Assembly: GCF_932294415.1 (NCBI RefSeq)
Contig: NC_065538.1
Location: forward strand, 49,538,343 to 49,602,342
Source: Quercus robur
Taxonomy: Eukaryota > Streptophyta > Magnoliopsida > Fagales > Fagaceae
Direction: 5' to 3'
Length of the DNA: 64,000 nt
The translations under genes and the position numbers were made by a program. The notes under the pieces are model-generated. The model had not been told where the DNA came from. It saw only the letters and a list, made by a program, of their open reading frames with translations, and made no database searches. Shown in pieces: positions 1 to 11,023 of the stretch (the first letter of the stretch is position 1; the number at the start of each line of letters is the position of its first letter).

Positions 1-1591
1 AATTTTTCAAAAACCACAAAATTGATCAAATTAAACTATAGGGAACATCAATATAACATCATGGCACAAAAACCCATTGATCAATTACACAAGAATTGGC
101 TTGAATCATCAAAAACCCCAATAATTTTGAAGATGCCGAAAATACCCATGGGAATGCATGAAAAATGCATGAAAACAAGAAAGAAACTTGAAAAAGAAGG
201 GCAAAAGGGTCTTACCGGCTTCTAAGGACAAAAACCTTGCAAAAATCTTGAAGGAAAATGACAAAAATTTGATGATGGAGCCAAGAGCCAATGCAGAGAG
301 AGACAGAAGCTTGAAAAAGTTTGAATAGTGACTTTGAAAAAGTCCTATTCTGCTTTTTAAAAAACCTGATACACGAGTTTCGATCGATCGAAAATCAGCC
401 TTGACCGGTCGAAACAGACAGAGGCTCCCTCTCTCAAAAATTTTAAAATTTTAAAAATTTCGATCGGTCGAAAAACAGAATGGACCGATCGAATCAGGCA
501 GAGGCTCACCATATTTTTCAGGAAAAACACAATTTTTTAAAAACAAGTTGGTTTAACTCAAAGCTTTGAAATTTAAGAACAAAAATGCATGAGTATGAGA
601 TGATATGATTTTCCAAACAAGAATTTTAAGCCCAATATTCCCAAAAACAAAATTTTGCATTCTCCACAAATTTTCAAGCAACAAATTTAGTTTGCACATA
701 ATTCAAAGTGATTGCAAAAACTTGGTTGGTTAGACCATAAACACACACAATAACATGTACAATGTTTAGCAATGAGTAACTCGTGTAGTGTATGCGACTA
801 GCAAAGACATGAGATACATGTGAGGTGATATGTGAATAGCAATCAATCACAAAGTCTACAAAATTCATCACAAAGAATTTAAAAGAGACTATCACCTAAA
901 GAGTTGCATCATATAACTCCCACATCTCCTAGATCATAAGCTTGCAATCATGTAAGTTTCTTGTATTTATGCCTCATAATATACATTCCAATTTTAAGTT
1001 TATGTGAGTTTGGCATCAAGCCTAATAGTACACACCAATTAAATTTTAAGAATTAAGCACTTTTACCGAGGCTTCACCTTATGTTCTTTTTGTGCATGTG
1101 CTACACTGTCTCGAGTACAAAATCTTATGATATGCACTAAGGTGTTCATAATTGGCTAGTGAACAGTGGTGAGATGGTTATTTATGTCTTTCTCTAAAAG
1201 TTCAAGTCCAACATTTAAAGACAAGTGACTTCAAGATTAAGACATAGTAATCAAAAACCATACACATCTTTCCCACACAACATGCACTACAAATCTTCAA
1301 CTAGTAGAGTGCAATAAATAAGCTCATCAAAGCTAAACAAGGTACAAAAAACATGTTATGTGAAAATAAATTGACCAACCTTGTTCTCAAAAACCAAGAA
1401 GAATAGTGCAAAAACAAAATGTGCTTCCTTTTCCCTTTTTTTTTTTTTTTTAATAAAAAATAAAAACACCTAGAATGAAATGCATGAATGTTATGCAATG
1501 CAAATCCTAGAGACAAAAAAAAACCAACCAAAGAACAATGGTCACAAAGGGTAGAGCAATGAAGCACAAGGACCATGTCAGAAAGACTCAG
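1..1591 (-). mobile_element. Non-coding internal part of the copia element, 3' of gag
   Basis: Read on the minus strand, this follows the broken gag and shows no protease, integrase, reverse transcriptase or RNase H coding. It is AT-rich. Near the left edge it carries repeated palindromic motifs of the type TTTCGATCGATCGAAA (378-393) and TTTCGATCGGTCGAAA (458-473), which also occur in the LTR at 4171-4208. The 3' LTR is not seen and presumably lies left of the window. I assign it to the copia element by continuity and the shared motif; the exact border is unknown. Confidence 0.5.
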
Positions 1592-3467
1592 TTAGGTCGA
1601 GTCTTTTGCATCCAAAACTTTTTAGATGCACCACGAGCATTGGAGTTCTTATTCACTTGAGAATGATTACCAACTCCAGGATTGGAATAAAGGTTTAAAG
1701 CCTTTATCAAATCACCAATAAGTACCATAGGATCAAGTGCTTAAGGCACAGGTACTTTTGGTTTGTTTGCTTTCTTTGCAGCTTGCAGCTTGTAGCAATT
1801 TGGACATATGTGTCCAGTCTTTCCACAAAAGTGACAAACCCATACAGGTTTATCATGTGTCTTGTCCTTAGATAGGGTAGGCTTCTTAGGCTTAGATTCT
1901 TTCAGATCAACCCTAATCTTCCTAGATGATGAACCTTCTAAGAGTTTAGCAACCTCACTCATAGGGGGTTTGACAGTTTCACTCACTATCTCACTCACAA
2001 AAGGTTCAAAAGAAGAAGATGAAGGAACAAACTTAGTGGAATGGGGAGCGGACACACAGATGATATCAACATAACCTAAACCAGTTTTGTCAGAAGATGA
2101 CTTTTGAACACTCAGCATTTGATCAAGTTTAGAACTAGCAGATCTAGCAACAGATAAATCAAGTTCCAAAGATTTAACTTTATCAAGCAAAAGCATGTTT
2201 TCAGTTTTCACATTGTTCAAAAGATCATTAGCATCAAACAATTTAACAAGCAAAATTTTCTTTTCAAGCTCAAGAGTTCAATTTTCTTTAGGCCAAGTTC
2301 AACATTCATAGCATCCTTTGCAACAACTTTGCAAAGTTTGTTATAGGCCTCTTAAAGATCTGCATCTTCAGAGAGTTCCCCATCAGAAAGGTTCTCTTCA
2401 ACAGTTATGCTCTCATCAACTACAGCAGTAGCAGTGAAAGCAATGAAGTTTCCATCCTCATCACAATCAGAATCATGATTAGAAACTTCACCATCACTAA
2501 GGGTTACAGCCATAGCCTTACCCATAAACTTCAAATAGGTTGGACATTCAGATTTCAAGTGTCCATACCCTTGACATCCAAAACATTGAGAACCCAAAGA
2601 ATTATTGGAAGTTTGACCTACTCTTTCTCTAGGTTTATCATTGTTATTAACCTTAGTGGAATCATGCTTCCTAAAATTTCTAGGTTCAATAGTGTTTGTG
2701 CCTCTTGCCTTTCTATTGTTATTCCTGAGAAAGTTTCTAAAGTTCTTGACAAGATAGGCAATCTCTGTAACAAAGAGCTCATCATCAAATCCACCACTAT
2801 CAACATCATCAACAGACTTAAGAGCCATTGATTTGGATTTGGTAGTTTTGGGTAGATCTAACTCATAGGATTGAAGAGATCCTACAAGCTCATCAACAGG
2901 GATGGAATCCACATCCTTGCTTTCAGTAATGGCAATCACCTTGGGTCTAAAGTCTTCAGTCAAAGATCTAAGAATCTTCCTAACAATTTTAGGTTGATTA
3001 TAGATTTCACCCAAGTTAAAGGCAGAATTAACAATATCATTCAGTTTTGCATAGAATTTATCAAAAGATTCATCATCAGACATCCTAATGCATTCAAATT
3101 TAGAAGTCAATTGCTGCAATTTATTTATTTTGACAGCCTTCGTGCCTTCATACACAGTCTGGAGGATATTCCAAGCAGTATGAGCGATCTCAACATTCGA
3201 GATTCTCTTAAATTCCTCCATAGAAACAGCATTAAAAATCGCATTCATAGCCTTGCTATTAAACGAAGCTGCTTCTTTCTGAGAAGTTTGCCACTCACTA
3301 AGAGGAGTAGTGGGCTTCTCCCATCCATATTCAACGGAGTTCCACACCCTCTCATCAATGGATTTCAGGAAAGCTTTCATCCTTACTTTCCAGTAAGCAT
3401 AATTATTCCCATCAAAGTGAGGAGGAATAACTAGAGAGTGTCCGTGTTCCATGACAACAGGGGTCAA
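1592..3467 (-). pseudogene. Copia-type retrotransposon gag, broken, without pol
   Basis: This encodes a Ty1/copia Gag, the structural protein of the cytoplasmic retrotransposon particle. The first part (3467-2352, 371 codons) has the UBN2/gag-like region typical of plant copia elements and a CCHC zinc knuckle (CFGCQGYGHLKSEC, C-x2-C-x4-H-x4-C). A second part in another frame (2253-1741) carries a further CCHC knuckle (CHFCGKTGHICPNC) after a short coiled stretch. A frameshift lies between 2352 and 2253, a TAA interrupts at 1741-1743, and similarity to the gag tail continues in frame to about 1592. Intact elements continue into pol; here the frame ends and no pol domain follows, so this copy is non-autonomous. 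The start at 3467 is the first ATG after the primer-binding site. Confidence 0.85.
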
Positions 3468-3511
3468 GGATCAGCTCAGAGATCAAAGGATTAAAAACAA
3501 AAGAGCTACCC

Positions 3512-3523
3512 GCTCTGATACCA
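3512..3523 (-). promoter_or_regulatory. Primer-binding site of the copia element (initiator tRNA-Met type)
   Basis: On the minus strand this reads TGGTATCAGAGC, the motif found in most plant copia elements and complementary to the 3' end of initiator tRNA-Met. It lies two bases from the inner end of the LTR, which is the expected spacing, and gives the direction of reverse transcription (minus-strand element). Confidence 0.9.
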
Positions 3524-3525
3524 CT

Positions 3526-4377
3526 TGACAGTTTTTAGACCCCTTAAATAATTAATTCAACCTAGGTAATTTGCCAAGTTGTTACTTAGTCCAATTAAAC
3601 AAGTCTAGGTTATCACAATAATAAAGATCAAATCATGCAAAGCAACGGAAAATAAATAAGACAATGATATGATCACCCAGGAAACCAAACTGGTAAAAAC
3701 CTGGGGAAGATTTGACCTAGCTATCCTCAAGGTAAACTTGAATCCACTATCTTGAAAGAATCGAAGTTCATACAAAAGGACTTACAAGCACCCCCGCTTG
3801 ACTTCCTAATGCTACCAACCAGTAGAACTTACTGACACGACCACGTGCAAGCTCCGAATCCACGGACTCCTTCTTTCTTGGATTCCCACCAGCTACAAGC
3901 ACCCCCGCTTGTGTATTCTTTAAGCTTTAATGGCAGCAACTGTTTTGATCATCAAGGTGTAGAGAATATCTCCTCCTTGAAAACCCTAAGTTTGTGTAAA
4001 AGAAAGCTCCTCTAGATCTCACAAGAGATTTACACAAACCGCAATATGAGCAACACTAAAACGTGGCTAGGGTTTACCTTTTATACTTAGGACAAATAAG
4101 AAACCCTAAAAATGTTTTAAAACAACTAGGGCTGAGTTGGAAAATTCTGCAAAAAAGCAATCTGCCCGAGCTTCGATCGGTCGAGCCTAAGCTTCGATCG
4201 ATCGAGCCAGGCCGAAAGCCACAGTGCTTTCTGCTTTACACTCGATTCCAACTTTACATTGAGATACAACTTTGAGCTAGCTTTAAACACTTCTAAACAC
4301 ATTATTTTGATCATGGTTTGCCAACAATACAAATTAGAGTTCTAAATACATAAAGTCCTACACTTTAGAACCTAACA
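3526..4377 (-). repeat. 5' LTR of the copia element (852 bp)
   Basis: Read on the minus strand, the LTR begins TGTTAGGTTCTAAAG and ends AAACTGTCA, so it has the TG...CA termini of LTR retrotransposons and directly abuts the primer-binding site. It contains two copies of a TCGATCGRTCGA palindrome (4171-4208). The partner LTR is not in the window, so age and target duplication cannot be read. Confidence 0.8.
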
Positions 4378-5276
4378 TTAGGAACTTCCCTCCTATTTTC
4401 AAAAACAACATTTTGTCCCTAGCACTGTTAATAGCTTACATAGTGGATGGAATAATTAAAAAGAACTAGATATGAACAACTTTTTCATATGACTAACTTA
4501 AAGCATCATAAAACTAATCCTTTTGAGCTCTAGTTCTCCCTCTATTGCAATGGCTACTAAGTTTAATTATTTTAAAATAACTTAATTTTTTATTAAACAT
4601 TTTCCTTCTTTGGATGCATAAGGCATCAATATACTGCATATGTGTACATGCATTAAGCACTATATAGCTTTCTCTGGCTAGTGGCTAAAGTAAATTACAA
4701 AAGAAAAATTGGGCTGCCTCTTAATGTAGCCTTAGGTAGAATAACAAGTTTCTGAGCATAGCAGAAAAGCTTACCCCAGTTCAACCATCAGATTGATGTG
4801 ACAGTGATCCTTCCTACAAATTCATTACATTAGTTTCCTGCATCTGCTATCAATCACCAAAAAATTCTTACTTGAATTAATCAAGTCCATACAAATTCAT
4901 TACTCGAATATCAAAAATACAAAATCGACAAAAGAGTAAACAAGATTCTACAAAAAGAAAAAAGAATTCAAGCTTTGTATTTATTCAAACAAAACAATAA
5001 CAAATAAAAGGGGAAAAATATATTACCAATTATAAAATTCATAAGCTCAAGTGAGTTTTATAAACAAAATGAGTGTAAAAAATCTCTACCATGTGATGCT
5101 GAACAGAGCCATTGAAGTGCCTTGGGTCGAAACATATCAATTTTTTTGTAGTGTATAGTACTTGTCAACATGTGTAACGAACACAATGTAATATGCCCAT
5201 CTCTAAAAATTTGATTATAGGCGTCAGATTCAACCCAACAAGATTGAGATGATAACTAGGGGACCATAGAAACAAC
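4378..5276. other. Intergenic, AT-rich; nothing recognised
   Basis: No open frame with recognisable similarity, no RNA gene and no clear repeat structure were seen. Confidence 0.5.
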
Positions 5277-6084
5277 TCACATGATTATCCCATCTAGTAA
5301 GATTACTGGTGCACCACCAATCTCATCCACTTGTGATATTTTCAGAAAAGTATTAAAATAGCAAAAAAGGAAAAGAAGAAATACCTTGTTCTTTACTACT
5401 TCTGAAAAAAATTTGAATTGGTATACATCAATATCACCAAGGAGTGCTAGATCAAGACCAAATACCCACCACCTTTTAAGGAGTTGCAAAGCAAAATAAC
5501 TCTTCTTTTGAGGCATAAACCCCTCGCCCAACCAGCTTTTATGGCATATAAACCTTATAAAGGTTTAACCATCAAACCAATCTGCATTCAAAAAGAGAAT
5601 ATTATTTCACCATAGTGACAATCTAGATGGTTACAAAGTTTAAGGGCTTCTCATGAGCTAAACCAAGGTCTACAAATTTGATATTAGTTCATGTTATCAC
5701 GTAAATGCAATAATAAAAAATTCATAAATGAAAACAACAGAATTAGTTCCAAAAACTTTTCTCTTTTGTGGAGGAACAAAAGTAAATCATGAAAGGCTCA
5801 AACTCAAAATTTATACAAACCATGGCTTCTAGGAATAACAAAACACTGAGGTCCATCATATGCTTCATTTCTAACACCCCACAAGGTACCTCAGGCTTGT
5901 TTACAGCTACGTGCTCTAGCTTATACCACAGGGGGATGGAGAGCATATTTAAAAGGACAGAAGAAGCACCTTTCATATTTGAATGCTGATGGATTAGGGT
6001 ACCTATATAGAACCAGAAAATATGATATTCAGCTTTGTTTTTTCTTATATAATTAGAACTCACATAACAATATGGAATGAACAT
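5277..6084 (-). other. Unassigned short open frames, possibly decayed exons
   Basis: Two minus-strand frames (5277-5531 and 5743-6084) have protein-like composition, for example around GAPVILLDG and GDIDVYQF. The first is flanked by sequences that could be splice sites: a pyrimidine-rich tract ending CAG before AAGTAGTAAAG near 5408, and a GTATTT donor-like site near 5384. I do not recognise a family. They could be remnants of one host gene read on the minus strand, or chance frames. Confidence 0.2.
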
Positions 6085-6308
6085 ACCCTACAGGGAAGTA
6101 GGTGCCATTTAGACATACTTGAGTGTGTATGTGAATAGTCTAGCATATGATAAATAATTCTTCTCATACCCTCGCCATAGATTTTTTTTTTTTTTTTTTT
6201 TCCTTCTTTCTTTCAAACTCAACCGTTGACAATTAAACACTCAGCATCAATACAAATACAAATTAGAGTGCTATTAAGCAACCCCCCCACCCCCCCAAAA
6301 AAAACCCA

Positions 6309-6309
6309 A

Positions 6310-6354
<45 letters not shown>
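6309..6354. repeat. (AAT)n microsatellite
   Basis: About 15 uninterrupted trinucleotide units follow a short C-rich tract. Confidence 0.95.
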
Positions 6355-6753
6355 CAATAGCATATGCAAAAATATTCAATTTGAAGTAAATGCCATAAAT
6401 TGTCTACTTATATATCAAATGCTGAAAGCAAAGTTACAATATGGTGATCCAAAAATTACCAAAAGATGTGGTCTGCAATATGCTAAACAAGTAATCAATG
6501 AGTCCATTCCAAGAACTTCTAAAATAACAGGAACAGCCAACATGGAGTTGCGCTCTAAAGATAACAAACCTTAAATCCAACACACTTATAAATTGATGCC
6601 TGAGTGGTTGGCACTACAAAGTAGGCAAAGGCAATGGTGGCAAAAGGGAGTAGATATGGCAGTTAAGAGGTGGTGTACAGATATATGATAAAGGCAATAG
6701 GGCCAGAGTGGTATAGTTGATAGTATTATGGTGAGTTGAAACATGTAACAATG

Positions 6754-7017
6754 GAAGGGGTTAAGACAGGTGCATGCAATTCTAAGTAACTCAAAGATTT
6801 CACCATCAAATCCTTTGTCAATCAGAGAATTATCAATAACACTGTAAAGATCAGATGAACTACTCAAAAGGTTAGTTATCCAATCAAACAAACTCTCATT
6901 CAAACCATATGAATAACTGTTAATTTCAATGGGTTTCTTCCTTGTAATCAACTCAAGAAGCAGAATTCCAAAGTCAAAGACATGCTTTTTAAGAAAACCC
7001 AACTCCCATACCCCCAC
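6754..7017 (-). pseudogene. Fragment of an LRR receptor-like kinase (BIR type)
   Basis: About 88 codons match the C-terminal lobe of plant receptor-like kinases. A degenerate subdomain IX (VFDFGILLLELITRKKP, where intact kinases have D-V-Y-S-F-G) is followed by an ESLFDWITNL segment and IDNSLI...GEIFELLRIACTC. This order is typical of the BIR/pseudokinase LRR group at the plasma membrane. Glycine loop, catalytic loop and LRR domain are all absent, and similarity stops abruptly after CLNPF. It is therefore a fragment, not a working gene. The family call (BIR-like) is from memory of the motif spacing. Confidence 0.65.
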
Positions 7018-10000
7018 TGTCTACAAAAGACCCGTTGCTTGAGTCACAGACATTTTGTATTGAGAAAATCCAAAAAGCAGTTTTTCATTACCGACAAGAA
7101 TCGAAATCAACAGGAACTTGCAATTCAATTCAAACAAAATCAGAATCCAGAAAAAACCTATTAGTCTAAACCATATGAAAGCACAAAAAATCTCTGACCT
7201 GAATATGTTTAAAAAAATCTTCTTGTTGTTCCACATAGCCTTCTCTTAACATTCAAATCTAGCAATCACTTTCCTGAGAAAATCTTCAAACCCATTTCTG
7301 AATTTCCAAGAAAAGTGTTTTTTTTTTTTTTTTTTCATTTTTTAGAGAACCACTTTCTATTTAAGGATAACTTAGAGCATTTCGGAAGAGAAAGAGAGAG
7401 AGAGAGAGAGGGATCAGATTTTTTGGGGAAAATCTTTGAACCTGTTTCTTGAATTGAACGGTGAAGATTTGAGAGTTTGGAAATGAATCTGTATGTTTTT
7501 GGTAAGGAAAACCACTTTCTTGAGGGAAAATTTCCTGCTTTTGAAGATGGGTTGTCTGGGAAAGTCCGTGAAAGTGAGAGAATTTTTTGAGAGAGAAAAG
7601 TGAAGGAAAGTGTACAAAGGTGAGGGAAAGTGAGAGAGAGAGAAATTGAAAAGACTATGAGTTTTATAATTACTAGCCGTTAGCATCTTGGCATGGTTGC
7701 ATGCGTGAGTTTCTTTGATATAAACCCAAAATGACATCTCAAACGAAAATGCTTAATTACTAGCCGTTACTGAATTTTCTTTCATAAAAAAATATTGATT
7801 TTCAATTTTTTTTTTTTTTTTTTTTTTTGTGCATAAAATTTGTCAAATATAGTCTATCAAATTTTTCTTGCTTTCAAAATACCAATTGATGAAAGTACTG
7901 TTACAAAAATTTCTCTCTTAAAATTTCCTCAATATTTAAAGATTATTTTTGGTAAATAATGAAAATATTTCATTAAATAATTTCTGTTCTTATGTTTAAA
8001 AAAAAAAAATAATAAAAAAAAAAAACTAGACTGACCAACCACCAGAGCCGACCATTTTCCTCTTTTTCTCTCATTTGGATTTATAATTTATTTATTATTG
8101 CAATATATGGTGTTCATAGAGTATTACTAAACTCAAAAGGATTCTATTAGATACCTAGAAAAAAAAACGTTAGGTTCTTAGCACTGTAGTGTATAAAATG
8201 TCTATTCTTCTAAAATTGAATAAATATTTAAATTTATAATATTCATTCTGAACCATAAAATTAATTCATTTCAAATAAAGAATATTCCTGATGAACAAAT
8301 CACTTAATGCTAAGAAGTAAAAAATTACCATAACATTTTTTAAGCTTTGATTCATTTATTATAAGTTGTTAATAATATATGTTCAATTAAAAACTTTCAC
8401 ATGGGAAGTAATTCTTGTAAGTGAAATAGTTATTGCATGGAAGTAGTAAAGACATTTAAAGAGAATTTTATCAATCTAGTTTATTAACTCTGGTTTAACA
8501 ATTTACATTTAATCCCAACATAATTCGATTCAGTATGCCCACCAATGGATAGTAGTGTTCATGGCAACGCTATTTAGTGACCTTTACTTCAACATTTTCA
8601 CCTTCATGGACAGTAATGGTTGCAATATTTTTCACCCATTCACTGTTAGAAGTGGTTTTGTGTGGCACAGACGTATTTTGATCTAGTAAGGAACTTTTCT
8701 TTCACTCAAAATCTGAAAGCAAAACTATAATACTCAAGGAACTTTTCTTTTTTGATCTAGTAATGCTTAAGGAACTTACCAATATTGGTTGAGATGAGAG
8801 ATATATGATAAAGTTTCTGAATTACCTTAACATTAAATTGAAACTGCCAAGTAGTTATGGCCCATAATCCATGGCGTACAAGATGTTGGGCCAAGCATAT
8901 GCAAGGCCTACGCCAAAAGACTAGCAGTTAAGTACACTAGTTTGGATTATGCCTACATTTCTATTAAGAGAAATGGGCTATCAGAGAAGCTCAATACTTT
9001 GATCAAGTAGGCCTTGAGCTTTTCACTTATCCACTTAACACAGGTCCAGCATTAAGTATGAATTGGGTTTCATAGCCCATTTTTCTTCTCTATATGAATC
9101 AATTTCCACAATCAATAAGCAATTATTTACACAAAATGGGCCGATTCATAGAGAAGTACTCAAAGGCCGAAAACTAACCCATTTTTAGTTTTCTTAAAAA
9201 AAAAAAAAAAAAGTTCAAATGTTGGTCTCAAAAGCAACTGAAATTATATTTACTAGATGTTTTTCTTCTCCTTTTTTATGACTTAAAGTTGCATTATTCA
9301 TATAATTATGTAGTCGATTATATGAGCAATAATATAATTATCAAGTCAGATTCACACTTTCACTTCCTTAGCCAAGCCGAGATTAAGGTTAGAATTCTCA
9401 AAGACTATGTTTCTATGCATCCATAAGCTCTAGATTACAATAGTAAATAGGATGTTCTAAGGATTCAATGAAGCTTGGCAACCAGAGTTGCAGAAACTCT
9501 TTACTTTAAGCCAACTGCAAGTGTCAAGATAGAAAAAATTGCTTATCATAGTGAGATGAGTCTATATTCAGTATTCAATTCATGCCTCTTTTTTTTTTTT
9601 TTTTTTCCTCTTGCCACATGGCAACTTCGCATTTGATCATCAACATCCACTTAGAATCACAGCAACATAGCACAAGACGTTGACCCTTCTCTTCTTTGTG
9701 AATGTTTGGGACCAGGTAAAGCATGTGGCCAATAAACCAACTTTGTGAACATCATTTCTGAGTTTTTTTTTTTCTTGGTGAGAGATTTTCAACGGTCATT
9801 GTGTTTGAATGGATTTTCCTTTAATGAATGATTTCTTCTTAAAATTGAAAATAATGGGAAGGGGATTTCGGAATGGGTTCACTATCAATATCAGATGGGA
9901 GAATCATATAATTTATTTTGAATTTCTTAATCGGCCTTCGGTTTAAAATGATTGAGTTTGGAAACAAAAGCTTTTGATGAAGAAAGTGATTAAAACAAAA

Positions 10001-10189
10001 AGATTGTTTATGCTTGTTTTTCTATTGGTACTACGTTGGCATATTTAGAAACATAAGTTTCTGCTTACAAAACTATTGTTTAATGCAACTCATACTCCAG
10101 TACACTCTAAAATTACCTGAATACCCTCAAAACTTAAAAATGACCGAAAAATTAACCAACCATTCACTCCTCATTTCCTAGTTTACTAG
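7018..10189. other. Intergenic, AT-rich, with simple repeats
   Basis: I see poly(T)/poly(A) tracts (7319-7335, 7808-7828, 9591-9606) and a GA-rich tract (7387-7411). There is no coding region I can support; the 7414-7737 frame lies in GA/CT-rich low-complexity sequence. Confidence 0.5.
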
Positions 10190-10566
10190 CCTTTGATTTT
10201 ATTCTCTTCCATTGAATTGATTTACATTTTCCTATAAAAAAATAATAATAAAAAAAAGAGAGAGAGAGAGAGAGAGAAATATTATGGCAACAACATTTTC
10301 ACAACAAATCTTAATTGGCAAGTTATTTGTTGTTATAGGTGGATAAAAAAGTAATTTAAGTTGTGGTTTCAAATTAGAACTAATAACAACTCTTCACCTA
10401 TGATTTAATTTTTTTTTATGGGATTTAATCTTAATTAGCAATTTGTTATTTGTTGTTATGGGTGGGCAAAAAAGTAATTTAAATTGTGGTTTCAAATTAA
10501 AACCAATAACAACTTTTTATCTATAATTTGTTGTAAAAATTTTGTATACGTAGTACTTCTCTAAAA

Positions 10567-10599
<33 letters not shown>

Positions 10600-11007
10600 C
10601 CACTCATACTAAGCATATGACTTACATGTTCTTTCTCAAAAATAAAAAATAAAAACTTGCTCACATGTTAAAACTTTAGGATACCCAACTCAAATGAATT
10701 GGTCTAATGAATACCAAATTTAACGTGATCCATGAAGCCCAGGACGGCCCATAAATGTCCTCCTAGGTTTAATAACAAAAAATGTCCATGCAACATATCT
10801 TCCCAACCATTGAAAAATTTCAATGATTTTCAATTTCGTGACAACTGCTTTCACTTCTTTCTTTTCTTATTGTAGATATACTTTTCTTCATTTCTTCCCG
10901 GATCATTCGCATAGAAAAGTAGATTTTAAAAGGAAAATGATGTTTTGGATAACAATAAAAGTTGTTCTGTTCCAACGATTTGCTAAATGTTGAGCTAATG
11001 AAAAGAA
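10190..11007. repeat. Duplicated segment, arm A
   Basis: This stretch aligns by eye with 26210-26760 in the same orientation. Shared landmarks in order are: TTTTATTCTCTTCCATTGAA / TTTTGTTCTCTTCTACTGAA, a GA tract, ATGACTTACATGTT / ATGACTTATTACTA, CCCAACTCAAATGAAT / GGCCAACTCAAATGAAT, AATGTCCATGCAACATATCT / AATGTCCATACAACATATCT, TAGAAAAGTAGA, and TGAGCTAATGAA followed by GCCAAAGCCCTC. Arm A differs by a MITE (10288-10545) and a LINE inserted at its right end. Confidence 0.75.
10288..10545. mobile_element. MITE with internal tandem duplication
   Basis: The ends are imperfect inverted repeats (ACAACATTTTCACAACAAAT at the left, ATTTGTTGTAAAAATTTTGT at the right). The interior holds two diverged copies of a roughly 120-bp unit containing AAAAAAGTAATTTAA and TGTGGTTTCAAATTA. 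It belongs to the same family as the element at 35013-35155. It is absent from duplicated arm B, so it inserted after the duplication or was lost from B. Superfamily uncertain. Confidence 0.65.
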
Positions 11008-11023
11008 AGCCAAAGCCCTCTTT

